DNA of 34,974 nt from the NCBI GenBank assembly GCA_011526275.1, contig WTJP01000115.1, positions 1 to 34,974 of the forward strand, written 5' to 3'. The stretch is from Candidatus Arcticimaribacter sp. (GTDB lineage: Bacteria > Bacteroidota > Bacteroidia > Flavobacteriales > Flavobacteriaceae). Below the pieces are notes generated by a model, which saw only the letters and a list, made by a program, of their open reading frames with translations, was not told the origin of the DNA and ran no database searches. Of this stretch, positions 1-8,246 are shown in pieces. Within the stretch, counting starts at the first letter, position 1. Each line of letters opens with the position of its first letter. Both the position numbers and the translations under genes were made by a program.

Positions 1-49
1 GAGAATGTTACTTGTAGTCTTTGGGGGTAAGAATAACCACCTTCCAACG

Positions 50-1897
50 TTACTCCACAGTAACCGACTTCGCCAAGTTTCTTGGTTGGTCCACATTACA
101 ACCGCGTTGTACAGCGATATAGTAAGAGAGTAGTTGTAATGGAATGGTCGATAAAATAGGGACAAAAGGTTCTGCTGCATCAGGGATTTCTAGACAGTAG
201 TCGGCTAATCCTTTGACCTGGGTATCTCCTTCGCTCACCAAAGCGATAATGCGTCCTTCTCTAGATTTAATCTCTTGGATATTGGAGACTACTTTTTCGT
301 AGTGTCCTTTTTTGGTGGCAATCACCACGACCGGCATTTCTTTGTCAATAAGCGCAATGGGGCCGTGTTTCATTTCCGCGGCAGGATACCCCTCGGCATG
401 GATATAGGAAATCTCTTTTAGCTTTAACGCACCTTCAAGGGCAACGGGGAAGTTATACCCTCGACCTAAATAGATACAGTTCTGTGCTGTTTCAAATGAG
501 GCCGCTACTTCTTCTATAAAGGCGCGTGATTTCAAGATGTGTTCCACCTTGCTGGGGAGGGTTTCTAGTTCCGTGACATACTCTTGGTATTGGGAACGTG
601 AAAGGGTGCCGTTGGCTTTTCCTAGATACAAACCAATCAATGAAATCACGGTGATTTGCGTCGTAAAGGCTTTGGTCGAAGCCACCCCTATTTCTGGCCC
701 TGCGTGGGTGTAACAACCGGTGTCGGTTATACGGGAAATGGTCGAACCAACCACATTGCAAATTCCATAAACAAAAGCCCCTTTTTCTTTGGCGATATTG
801 ATGGCTGCAATGGTATCGGCGGTTTCTCCAGACTGGGAAATTGCAATCACCACATCGTCGGGATATATAATGGGGTTGCGGTAACGGAACTCTGAGGCGT
901 ATTCTACCTCAACGGGAATACGTGTAAATTCTTCAAATAAATATTCGGCCACCAAACCAGCATGCCATGAAGTCCCACAAGCAATCACTAGTATGCGTTT
1001 GGCCTTGAGGAAACGGTTTTCATGTTCGCGAAGGCTCGACAGGGTAATGACTCCTTCATTAGACAATAAACGTCCGCGTAAAGTGTCTTGAATGGCCTTT
1101 GGCTGCTCAAAAATTTCTTTGAGCATAAAATGATCATAGCCGCCTTTTTGAATGTTCTCCAAACTCATTTGAAGTTCTTCTACATAAGGCTCTATAAGGC
1201 TATCGTCATTTATTTTACGGATGCGAACCTCTCTTCCGCGACGGATAATGGCCAAGTGCTCCTCCTCTAAATAAATAACCTCCTTGGTATATTCAATAAA
1301 CGGGGTGGCATCGGAAGCGACAAAAAACTCTTCTTCACCAATTCCAATCGCTAACGGGCTTCCCAAGCGAGCAGCGATAATTTCGTTGGGTTTGCGTTGG
1401 TCAAACACCACAATGGCATAGGCCCCGATAACTTGCGACAAGGCAATTTGCACTGCCTTCCCAAGCTTCACCCCTTTGCGCTCTTTAACATCCTCGATCA
1501 AATTGACCAACACCTCGGTGTCGGTGTCAGAATGAAAAGTGAAACCACGATGCGTTAATTCCTCTTTTAAGGAAGCATAATTTTCTATGATCCCGTTGTG
1601 AACAATAACTAAATTTCCTGAATTCGACGTTTGTGGGTGTGCGTTAGTATCGTTTGGAACGCCGTGGGTAGCCCAACGGGTATGACCCATGGCCAAACTA
1701 GACTCTTGTTTAGGGTACTGACTGAGCTTCTCTTCTAGGTCGCTTACTTTCCCCTTGGTCTTGAGTGTGTGTAAACCTGCTGCATTGTAGATGGAAATCC
1801 CCGTCGAGTCATATCCGCGGTATTCCAAACGCTTCAAACCTTTGATCACTATAGGCTGCGCTTGTCGGTCTCCAATATAAGCTACAATTCCACACAT
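50..1897 (-). CDS. glmS: Glutamine--fructose-6-phosphate aminotransferase (isomerizing)
   Basis: This cytoplasmic enzyme makes glucosamine-6-phosphate from fructose-6-phosphate and glutamine, the first step towards UDP-GlcNAc for peptidoglycan and lipid A. The 615-residue protein is full length. It starts MCGIVAYIG, so Cys2 is the glutaminase nucleophile after Met removal. RWATHG (74-79) and HNGIIENY (100-107) complete the class II amidotransferase domain. Two SIS domains follow, with ACGTSWHAG (306-314), SQSGETADT (354-362), YLGRG (476-480) and AEGYPAAEMKHGP (501-513), and the protein ends in the family signature KSVTVE. The ATG lies 5 bp after the stop of the DUF4270 gene, so it is probably the last gene of a three-gene minus-strand transcript. 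That spacing leaves no room for a glmS ribozyme. No clear terminator is visible in bases 1-49. Confidence 0.98.
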   Translation of the reverse strand: MCGIVAYIGDRQAQPIVIKGLKRLEYRGYDSTGISIYNAAGLHTLKTKGKVSDLEEKLSQYPKQESSLAMGHTRWATHGVPNDTNAHPQTSNSGNLVIVHNGIIENYASLKEELTHRGFTFHSDTDTEVLVNLIEDVKERKGVKLGKAVQIALSQVIGAYAIVVFDQRKPNEIIAARLGSPLAIGIGEEEFFVASDATPFIEYTKEVIYLEEEHLAIIRRGREVRIRKINDDSLIEPYVEELQMSLENIQKGGYDHFMLKEIFEQPKAIQDTLRGRLLSNEGVITLSSLREHENRFLKAKRILVIACGTSWHAGLVAEYLFEEFTRIPVEVEYASEFRYRNPIIYPDDVVIAISQSGETADTIAAINIAKEKGAFVYGICNVVGSTISRITDTGCYTHAGPEIGVASTKAFTTQITVISLIGLYLGKANGTLSRSQYQEYVTELETLPSKVEHILKSRAFIEEVAASFETAQNCIYLGRGYNFPVALEGALKLKEISYIHAEGYPAAEMKHGPIALIDKEMPVVVIATKKGHYEKVVSNIQEIKSREGRIIALVSEGDTQVKGLADYCLEIPDAAEPFVPILSTIPLQLLSYYIAVQRGCNVDQPRNLAKSVTVE

Positions 1898-1902
1898 AAA
1901 AT

Positions 1903-3720
1903 TTAGTTATCGAAATTGGTGTAAATCACCTCTAACTTCAATCGCATATTTTCAAGTCCCGCTTCAGGTTGTGGCCCAACCAAAACCGTTCCTAAGGGGT
2001 TTGCAATGGCCGCAACCGGGAAATTGATTGTATCGTCTTGATTAATTAAAGCTGTCTTATAGCCAATGGCATTAATGTCGGAAGTTACAACCAACCCTAA
2101 AGCAATGTTCTCGGAAAGACTCTCGTCTTCTGAACGCAATAGATTAGAAATGTGTTCTGTTATTCTAAACTTGTAGCGATAGGGTCTTCCGTCTTGATAC
2201 TCTAGAATTCCGCTGTGAACCGTTTTCGTGTCTTCTGGATTAGCTCCATTGGTTGGATCAGAGAAATAGTCAACCAAGGGTAGATTATTATCCAAACGAT
2301 AGAGATACAAGCGTTCGGCAATGCGACTTTCAGCTGTCCAATTTTCGGTTAATGCAGGATCGACATAGAAAATTAAATTGGCTTCGTTCACTAGAATATT
2401 GGAAGATTTAAAGTCTTCTAGAAGTTGAGTGCTATCGTCTTGATCGAACAAAGTGATCTTCGCTCTTGAACCAAGTCCTCCCTCGAGCACGAGTCGTTCT
2501 TCGGCAGCAACATTGGTGTTGATAAGCGCCTCTCCTTCGTTTTCAAGGTGATTAATGCGCACTCCACCCAAAGGCATGACAAAGGTGCGCTGCGATTCGA
2601 CGATCTCGTCATCCTCGGTGTCGTCTGTTCCTTGGTTGACCACTGCATCGAAACCATAAGTCATTTTAATACTCGCAGCAGAGAGGTTTAACAGCATATA
2701 AATATCCTCTGATGCATCGTCCAGACGAATATTCAACCCTTTAACATGGGCGTTAAAGTAGTTTTGATTTTTCAGGTTGTCACTCCCCTCTTCATCCAAT
2801 AATTTACGTTGGAAATAGTCTGCATTTAGGGGAATGCGAATACGGGGAGAAAGACGGTTTTCAACTTGCGTGGTTTCATCTACATCGGGCGTCTCTGGAT
2901 CGTCTTCTTCATAATAAAACAAAATCTCATCAAAGTTCAACTGGTATTGTTCGTCGAAGAGTGTTTCTCCTGTAAATCCTTCTTCATAGAAATCGTTCCC
3001 TGCAAAATAATTCGCTGCGGTTTCAAAGTTATTATCGGGATCAAGACTATTGAGGAAATAGGTCAATTCAGTAACCTTCAAATGAATAGCAGCGTTGCGG
3101 TTCCCGTAAATAGAGTCAATGGCATAGAATTGACTCCCAGAATCATAGCCGTCATTGGCTTCGTCTTCGCTATCGTTTACCCCGTCTCCATCAGAATCGG
3201 CATCCAAAGGGTTGGTCCCGCGCTGGGCTTCTTCTAAATCGGTTAAACCGTCACCATCAGAATCACTGTTTGGATCACTGCTATCAACATCCAAAGTGTC
3301 GATGAGTCCGTCGTTGTCTTGATCGTCTTGATTGACCAAAAAAGGAATTTCCAAGAAGGCTGAAATTACACGCTCATTTTCTTGAATGATATTGACATTG
3401 GTAGAATCGGTTGCGTCTTCAATTGCTTGAGAATACAATCCAAAAGTGGGATTAGATTGTACAGTAATTTGACTGGTTATGGACGCTTTTTTTCGGCCAA
3501 AGAAAGGGAAGTTATAGTTTCCAAAATGAACCACAGCTTGTTGATCGAACTGCACATCGTCTAAAACATCTTGGGCAACGTAAACTGGAAATTCACGTGT
3601 TTCTGTGTCAAAAACATCGGTAGAAACCAGCTCTGCGCCTACATTGTTGTACTCAGGGTTACAGGCGGTTAACAAAAGGGCAACAAGGCCAATAGTATAT
3701 ACTAAATTAAATCGCTTCAT
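1903..3720 (-). CDS. DUF4270 lipoprotein with calcium-binding-type repeats
   Basis: This is a 605-residue exported lipoprotein of the Bacteroidota DUF4270 family, whose function is unknown. The N-terminus has a short basic stretch, a hydrophobic core and a lipobox ending LLTAC, so Cys20 should be acylated. Residues about 131-193 are very acidic and carry repeated DxDxDG-type loops (DQDNDGLID, DSDGDGLTD, DSDGDGVND). They resemble thrombospondin type 3 or dockerin-like calcium loops and sit as an insert between family-like regions. The rest is beta-rich, with several predicted strand segments. It lies between the starch-synthase-like gene (5 bp gap) and glmS (5 bp gap). I recall this gene trio as common in Flavobacteria. 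Surface or periplasmic location follows from the lipobox; any link to glycan metabolism rests on context alone. Confidence 0.85.
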   Translation of the reverse strand: MKRFNLVYTIGLVALLLTACNPEYNNVGAELVSTDVFDTETREFPVYVAQDVLDDVQFDQQAVVHFGNYNFPFFGRKKASITSQITVQSNPTFGLYSQAIEDATDSTNVNIIQENERVISAFLEIPFLVNQDDQDNDGLIDTLDVDSSDPNSDSDGDGLTDLEEAQRGTNPLDADSDGDGVNDSEDEANDGYDSGSQFYAIDSIYGNRNAAIHLKVTELTYFLNSLDPDNNFETAANYFAGNDFYEEGFTGETLFDEQYQLNFDEILFYYEEDDPETPDVDETTQVENRLSPRIRIPLNADYFQRKLLDEEGSDNLKNQNYFNAHVKGLNIRLDDASEDIYMLLNLSAASIKMTYGFDAVVNQGTDDTEDDEIVESQRTFVMPLGGVRINHLENEGEALINTNVAAEERLVLEGGLGSRAKITLFDQDDSTQLLEDFKSSNILVNEANLIFYVDPALTENWTAESRIAERLYLYRLDNNLPLVDYFSDPTNGANPEDTKTVHSGILEYQDGRPYRYKFRITEHISNLLRSEDESLSENIALGLVVTSDINAIGYKTALINQDDTINFPVAAIANPLGTVLVGPQPEAGLENMRLKLEVIYTNFDN

Positions 3721-3725
3721 GGATC

Positions 3726-4526
3726 TTAGAGAAACTGCGTATTGAAGAATTCAACATAGGCGTTTTCGGCTGCAGTATCCGCATGCTTTAACAAAGGTAA
3801 ACCACTTGCTTCTGCTTGTGCAACAATAGCAGGATCAACTGCATCGCTTGCCAATACTAGACCATCAGAATAACGAATAGCCAATTCCATCAATGCGTTG
3901 TAATTGGGTGTTTCAAGAGCTGTTAGATTTTCATCGATCTGATCGAAAGCAATTTTATCCTTGATATCTGCGGCTAAATCTCCATTCAAATCGTTTTCAT
4001 AGAGGGCGGTTACCAATTTGCTTTGCTCAAAAATGGGATCTTCAGCAAAATATGTCTTCATGTAAAGCGGGAAGAGCGCGGTAAACCAACCGTGTAAAAG
4101 AATAATATCTGGCGACCAGTTTAATTTCTTTACGGTTTCAATCACTCCCTTGGTAAAGAAGATCATGCGTTCGTCGTTGTCCTCAAATAGTTTCCCGTCA
4201 CCATCGTGAAGAATATGCTTGCGCTTGAAGTATTCATCGTTATCGATAAAATAGACTTGCATGCGTTCTTTAGGGATAGAAGCCACCTTGATAATGAGCG
4301 GCATATCCATGTCGTTGATGACCAAATTCATGCCCGAAAGACGAATCACCTCGTGCAATTGATGGCGGCGTTCGTTGATTAAACCATAACGCGGCATAAA
4401 GATGCGGGTTTGTCCCCCAGCGTCGTTAATGGATTTGGGTATTTTAAACGAATTGATAGATCGTTCACTTTGAGGGAGATAGGGGATAACCTCTGAGGAT
4501 ATGACCAGTACTTTTTTATTTTGCAT
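3726..4526 (-). CDS. Glycogen/starch synthase-like protein, N-terminal (GT5) half only
   Basis: The 266-residue protein resembles the N-terminal catalytic domain of GT5 glycogen/starch synthases. It has a Rossmann-like start (KKVLVISSEVIPY), the family-typical AGGQTRIFMPRYG (about 37-49), and DIILLHGWFTALFP (about 139-152), which corresponds to the DVVHxHDW region. The usual length is about 480 residues, so the whole C-terminal nucleotide-binding domain is missing. The N-terminal KxGGLxDV sugar-nucleotide loop is also replaced by a sequence without the glycines (residues 18-33). Short proteins like this are annotated as glycogen/starch synthase throughout Flavobacteria, so it is unlikely to be a fresh truncation. 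Active glycosyl transfer is doubtful and a binding or regulatory role is possible. It heads the unit with the DUF4270 gene and glmS and is divergent from panC. Confidence 0.75.
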   Translation of the reverse strand: MQNKKVLVISSEVIPYLPQSERSINSFKIPKSINDAGGQTRIFMPRYGLINERRHQLHEVIRLSGMNLVINDMDMPLIIKVASIPKERMQVYFIDNDEYFKRKHILHDGDGKLFEDNDERMIFFTKGVIETVKKLNWSPDIILLHGWFTALFPLYMKTYFAEDPIFEQSKLVTALYENDLNGDLAADIKDKIAFDQIDENLTALETPNYNALMELAIRYSDGLVLASDAVDPAIVAQAEASGLPLLKHADTAAENAYVEFFNTQFL

Positions 4527-4560
4527 AAAGACGATTTAACCTTCTAGCACGAAAGTTTAG

Positions 4561-4568
4561 CAAAATTA
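4561..4568 (-). promoter_or_regulatory. Bacteroidota -7 box upstream of the starch-synthase-like gene
   Basis: On the minus strand this reads TAATTTTG, a perfect match to the Bacteroidota -7 consensus TAnnTTTG. It ends 34 bp before the ATG at 4526, which would give a leader of about 28 nt. I see no convincing -33 TTTG at the usual distance. The box lies in the 101-bp divergent region shared with panC. Confidence 0.5.
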
Positions 4569-4627
4569 CAAAAAATCTTCCGATCATTAGAAAAAACAGT
4601 ACTTTTAGGCTGTTAATCTTTTCCTAA

Positions 4628-5467
4628 ATGAAGCTCTTCAAAGCGCTTGTCCCCCTAAAAAAACATCTCGACCAACAAAACCTAACCAGCCTTGGTTTGG
4701 TTCCCACTATGGGCGCTTTACACGATGGTCACTTGGCCTTAGTGAGAAAAGCGGTGGAGGAGAACGAGAAAGTCGTCGTCACCATTTTTGTCAACCCCAC
4801 ACAATTTGACGACCAAAAGGACCTAGATGCCTACCCTAAAACCTTGGAAGATGATTTAGAAAAATTGGCTTGCTTTGGCGAGAAAATAGCTGTTTATGCT
4901 CCTGAAGTAGAAGATCTTTACCCAAAAGAAGCAGTAAGCGAGCACTATGACTTTGGGGAACTGGAGACAACCATGGAGGGAGGTTCGCGGAAAGGACACT
5001 TTCAAGGGGTTGCCACCATCGTACAAAAACTACTCAAAGGCTTTATGCCTACTCGGGCTTACTTTGGAGAAAAAGACTACCAACAATTGGCCATTATTCA
5101 TGCCTTAGTACAGCAAAAAGAACTTCCCATTGAGATTGTTGATTGCCCCATAGTACGGGAAAAAGACGGTTTAGCCATGAGCTCGCGCAACCGCCGTTTA
5201 AACGAAAAACAAAGAGCAATTGCCCCACAAATTTATTCGTTACTGACGCAAGTCGTAGAAAAAAAGCACACCCACTCCATTGAAGAAATCAATCGTTGGG
5301 TAACTGCCTTTTTCGAGCAACAAGCCGAGTTTGAACTCGACTATTTTTGCATTGCCGATGCCCGCAGCCTACAACCCCTTCGCGATAAAAACACAACTCA
5401 AAATGCAAGAGCGTTTATCGCCGTGAAAATGGGTGAGATTCGCCTCATTGACAACGTCAAATTTTAA
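4628..5467 (+). CDS. panC: Pantothenate synthetase (pantoate--beta-alanine ligase)
   Basis: This enzyme condenses pantoate with beta-alanine using ATP, the last step of pantothenate (vitamin B5, CoA precursor) synthesis. The 279-residue length is normal. Visible motifs are VPTMGALHDGH (25-35, the HxGH nucleotide site), FVNPTQF (54-60), GHFQGVATIV (about 123-132), YFGEKDYQQ (about 145-153) and VREKDGLAMSSRNRR (176-190, the KMSKS-like loop). panD follows after 12 bp and supplies beta-alanine, so the two work in sequence. panB and panE are not in this window. The ATG at 4628 gives the canonical N-terminus. Confidence 0.97.
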   Translation: MKLFKALVPLKKHLDQQNLTSLGLVPTMGALHDGHLALVRKAVEENEKVVVTIFVNPTQFDDQKDLDAYPKTLEDDLEKLACFGEKIAVYAPEVEDLYPKEAVSEHYDFGELETTMEGGSRKGHFQGVATIVQKLLKGFMPTRAYFGEKDYQQLAIIHALVQQKELPIEIVDCPIVREKDGLAMSSRNRRLNEKQRAIAPQIYSLLTQVVEKKHTHSIEEINRWVTAFFEQQAEFELDYFCIADARSLQPLRDKNTTQNARAFIAVKMGEIRLIDNVKF

Positions 5468-5475
5468 TATCTTTG
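5468..5475 (+). promoter_or_regulatory. Bacteroidota -7 box directly in front of panD
   Basis: The sequence is TATCTTTG, a perfect TAnnTTTG match, placed immediately after the panC stop codon (5465-5467) and ending 4 bp before the panD ATG. Transcription would start about at the ATG, giving a leaderless or near-leaderless panD mRNA. No clear -33 element is seen; it would lie inside the panC coding sequence. Confidence 0.5.
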
Positions 5476-5479
5476 CGGC

Positions 5480-5830
5480 ATGCAAATCGAAGTACTAAAA
5501 TCTAAGATTCACCGGGTTACCGTTACAGGAGCCGACCTCAACTATATTGGAAGCATAACCATCGACCGTGAACTCATGGATGCCGCTAACCTCATCGCAG
5601 GGGAAAAAGTGCAAATCGTCAATATCAATAACGGGGAACGACTGGAAACCTATGTAATTGAAGGCGCGAGAAATGAAGGAGAAATTACACTCAACGGACC
5701 TGCTGCTCGAAAAGTGCAAAAAGGAGATGTCATCATCATCATTAGCTATTGTAGCTTGCCTATAGAAGAAGCAAAACAACTTCAACCAAAACTGGTTTTC
5801 CCCAACGAGGAAACCAATCTACTCGCTTAA
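5480..5830 (+). CDS. panD: Aspartate 1-decarboxylase precursor (pyruvoyl enzyme)
   Basis: The enzyme decarboxylates L-aspartate to beta-alanine for pantothenate synthesis. The 116-residue proenzyme cleaves itself between Gly24 and Ser25 in YIGSITID, turning Ser25 into the pyruvoyl cofactor. The GERLETYVIEG segment (about 52-62) and ITLNGPAARK (about 69-78, with the conserved Asn) fit the active-site loops of the family. The gene follows panC by 12 bp and may also have its own promoter (5468-5475). The next gene starts 3 bp after the panD stop. Confidence 0.97.
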   Translation: MQIEVLKSKIHRVTVTGADLNYIGSITIDRELMDAANLIAGEKVQIVNINNGERLETYVIEGARNEGEITLNGPAARKVQKGDVIIIISYCSLPIEEAKQLQPKLVFPNEETNLLA

Positions 5831-5833
5831 ATT

Positions 5834-6802
5834 TTGGAGAAGGCAACGAGAACCAAACTGCTTAAAACCCTCCTGCCCCTTGGGATTGGCGTCCTATTCA
5901 TTTATTTATCTTTAAGCAACACCACCGCCGAAGATCGAGCTACCATCTATGCTTCGATAAAAAATGCGCATTATGGGTATATTTTTATTTCCCTAATCAT
6001 GGGCTTGTTGAGCCATGTTTCACGGGCCTATCGTTGGAACTTTATGCTCCATCCGTTGGGTTATCGTCCGCGATTAATCAACAATGTGTTAGCGATCTTC
6101 ATTACCTATATTGCCAATTTAGGCGTCCCGCGATCAGGGGAACTTTTTCGGGCTACCGTGATGCAAACCTATGAGCAAATTCCCTTTGAGAAAAGCTTTG
6201 GCACCATCATTGCCGAACGTGCTGTTGACCTGCTCATGTTGCTTTTAACCATCGGTTTAGCCTTCTCCTTAGAGTCTGATATTTTATACGGTTTACTCGA
6301 AGACAAAGCCATTGATCCTTGGAAACTTGCTGCTAGTTTATGCCTTGGTGCAGCACTGTTTTACTTCTTTTTTCAGCGTATCAAAAATGCCGATCACCCC
6401 TTGGCTAAAAAAATCACCTCCTTGTTCAATGGGTTGAGCGAAGGTTTTTTAACCATCGTTCGCATGGAGAAAAAATGGGCCTATCTTTTCCATACGGTCT
6501 TTATTTGGGTCATGTATGTCGCCATGTTCTACATGATTAAATTCTCGCTGCCAGAGACCCAAGCCCTCAGCTTTGAACCCCTTTTGATTGGTTTTATTGT
6601 AGGGGCATTTGCCATCTCAGCAACCAATGGCGGAATTGGGATTTATCCTTTCTCGGTTTCCTTAGTCCTCATTAGCTATGGGATAACCAAAGAATCTAGC
6701 CTGGCTTTTGGCTGGATCATGTGGACGGCTCAAACCGTGATGGTGATCTTTTTTGGTAGTCTCTCCTTCTTATTACTTCCGTTGGTCAACCGAAAAAAGT
6801 AA
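5834..6802 (+). CDS. YbhN/UPF0104 (LPG synthase transmembrane-type) integral membrane protein
   Basis: The 322-residue inner-membrane protein has about eight hydrophobic segments and the pattern of the lysylphosphatidylglycerol-synthase transmembrane domain family (UPF0104/YbhN). Examples are SHVSRAYRWNFML (about 60-72), YIANLGVPRSGELFRA (about 91-106), AERAVDLLMLL, and a glycine-rich NGGIGIYPFS near residue 270. It has no cytosolic aminoacyl-transferase domain, so lysine transfer to lipid is not implied; a flippase or transporter-like role is only a guess. The start must be TTG at 5834 (TTG GAG AAG), 3 bp after the panD stop, because the next ATG falls inside conserved sequence. It is probably translated with panC-panD. 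Confidence 0.85.
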   Translation: MEKATRTKLLKTLLPLGIGVLFIYLSLSNTTAEDRATIYASIKNAHYGYIFISLIMGLLSHVSRAYRWNFMLHPLGYRPRLINNVLAIFITYIANLGVPRSGELFRATVMQTYEQIPFEKSFGTIIAERAVDLLMLLLTIGLAFSLESDILYGLLEDKAIDPWKLAASLCLGAALFYFFFQRIKNADHPLAKKITSLFNGLSEGFLTIVRMEKKWAYLFHTVFIWVMYVAMFYMIKFSLPETQALSFEPLLIGFIVGAFAISATNGGIGIYPFSVSLVLISYGITKESSLAFGWIMWTAQTVMVIFFGSLSFLLLPLVNRKK

Positions 6803-6834
6803 GTCCACTATTTCTTTGACACCAGCTTTAGCTT

Positions 6835-6848
6835 GGTTAATTTTAACC
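6835..6848. promoter_or_regulatory. Inverted repeat abutting the radA start codon
   Basis: GGTTAA-TT-TTAACC is a perfect 6-bp inverted repeat with a 2-bp centre, and it ends one base before the radA ATG at 6850. It could be an operator half-site pair or could affect initiation. No regulator can be named from sequence. Confidence 0.3.
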
Positions 6849-6849
6849 T

Positions 6850-8211
6850 ATGAGTAAAGTCAAAAAAGCTTTTTTTTGTCAAAAGTGTGGGGCACAACAC
6901 CCTCAATGGCAAGGGCAGTGTAATAGCTGCAAGGAGTGGAATACCCTGGTGGAAGAAGTGGTTGAAAAACCCACCAAAAAAGGATGGACCCCACCAGAAG
7001 AAAGCACTCCCTCGCGCAACCGCCCTATTCCTATAGCAGAAATTACCACCGACAAAGAAAGTCGTTTGCGTTGCCCCGATGAGGAGTTGGACAGGGTTTT
7101 AGGCGGTGGACTAGTTCCTGGTTCGGTAACCCTATTGGGCGGTGAACCCGGAATTGGGAAATCCACCCTTTTGCTGCAAATATCTTTACAACTGCAACAC
7201 AAGGTCTTGTATGTATCTGGAGAAGAAAGTCAACGTCAAATCAAACTTCGGGCTGACCGTATTCCTGCCAAAAACGACCATTGCTTTGTGTTGAGTGAAA
7301 CGCAAACCCAAAAAATATTTCATCAAATTGGGGAGATTGTCCCCGATGTGGTCATCATCGATTCCATTCAAACCCTGCAAACCGAATACATAGAAAGTAG
7401 TCCGGGAAGTGTATCTCAAATTAAAGAGTGTACCGCCGAATTGATTCAATTTGCCAAGCGAACCCACACCCCAGTAATCTTGGTGGGCCACATTACCAAA
7501 GATGGGAATATTGCCGGTCCAAAGGTCATGGAACACATGGTCGATACCGTGCTGCACTTTGAAGGCGACCGCAACCACATTTACCGTATTCTTCGCGCTC
7601 AAAAAAACCGTTTCGGTTCTACAGCCGAGATTGGAATTTACGAGATGCAATCCACGGGACTGCGCGGAGTAAACAACCCCAGTGAACTCTTGCTCACCCA
7701 AAGCGATGCGCAAATGAGCGGGCATGCTATTGCCAGTACAGTGGAAGGAGTTCGCCCTTTAATGCTTGAAGTTCAGGCCTTGGTGAGCAGTGCTGTTTAT
7801 GGCACCCCACAACGCAGTACCACCGGGTTTAATGCCAAACGCCTCAACATGCTTTTGGCCGTCTTGGAAAAACGAGCTGGCTTTCAATTGGGCGCAAAAG
7901 ATGTTTTCCTCAATATCACAGGGGGAATTAGCAGTGAAGACCCGGCCTTAGACCTCGCCGTAGTCGCCGCTATACTGTCGAGTCATCACGATATTGCCTT
8001 GGCCAAGAATACCTGTTTTGCGGCCGAGATTGGACTCTCGGGCGAACTTCGTCCTGTCCCAAAACTAGATCAACGCATTAGCGAAGCAGAAAAACTGGGC
8101 TTTGAGCGCATCATCACTGCTTCCTTCAAACAAAATGCCCTCCCAAAGGCTGGGATTGAAATTGTTATGTGTCAAAAAATTGAAGAAGTGGTCCAACATT
8201 TGTTTGGGTAA
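6850..8211 (+). CDS. radA: DNA repair protein RadA
   Basis: RadA is a RecA-like ATPase that processes recombination intermediates by driving branch migration of D-loops. The 453-residue protein has all expected parts: a zinc finger with Cys10, Cys13, Cys24 and Cys27; Walker A GEPGIGKST (98-106); Walker B VVIIDS (167-172); the RadA-specific KNRFG motif (252-256); and a C-terminal Lon-like domain (about 285-453). The ATG at 6850 places the zinc finger at the N-terminus as in the family. A 47-bp gap with a perfect inverted repeat separates it from the YbhN-like gene, so it may have its own promoter. gdhA follows after 35 bp. Confidence 0.97.
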   Translation: MSKVKKAFFCQKCGAQHPQWQGQCNSCKEWNTLVEEVVEKPTKKGWTPPEESTPSRNRPIPIAEITTDKESRLRCPDEELDRVLGGGLVPGSVTLLGGEPGIGKSTLLLQISLQLQHKVLYVSGEESQRQIKLRADRIPAKNDHCFVLSETQTQKIFHQIGEIVPDVVIIDSIQTLQTEYIESSPGSVSQIKECTAELIQFAKRTHTPVILVGHITKDGNIAGPKVMEHMVDTVLHFEGDRNHIYRILRAQKNRFGSTAEIGIYEMQSTGLRGVNNPSELLLTQSDAQMSGHAIASTVEGVRPLMLEVQALVSSAVYGTPQRSTTGFNAKRLNMLLAVLEKRAGFQLGAKDVFLNITGGISSEDPALDLAVVAAILSSHHDIALAKNTCFAAEIGLSGELRPVPKLDQRISEAEKLGFERIITASFKQNALPKAGIEIVMCQKIEEVVQHLFG

Positions 8212-8246
8212 AAAAAACTACCTTAGGTTAACTAATTCATTTAACG

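Noticed and set aside
1898..1902. glmS ribozyme/riboswitch upstream of glmS
   Set aside because: Only 5 bp separate glmS from the preceding gene, so there is no room, and the element belongs to Gram-positive lineages.
2866..3237. 123-codon plus-strand frame within the DUF4270 gene
   Set aside because: It is a shadow of the opposite-strand coding sequence, Ile/Val-rich because of the Asp-rich repeats on the sense strand.
4527..4627. Possible riboswitch or small RNA in the panC divergent region
   Set aside because: No stable stem set or known riboswitch core is visible; it looks like an AT-rich promoter region.
5495..5785. Antisense frame of 96 codons opposite panD
   Set aside because: It covers nearly all of panD on the other strand and has no independent support.
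7186..7725. 179-codon open frame antisense to radA
   Set aside because: It is opposite the conserved ATPase core of RadA, with no start signal or family resemblance.
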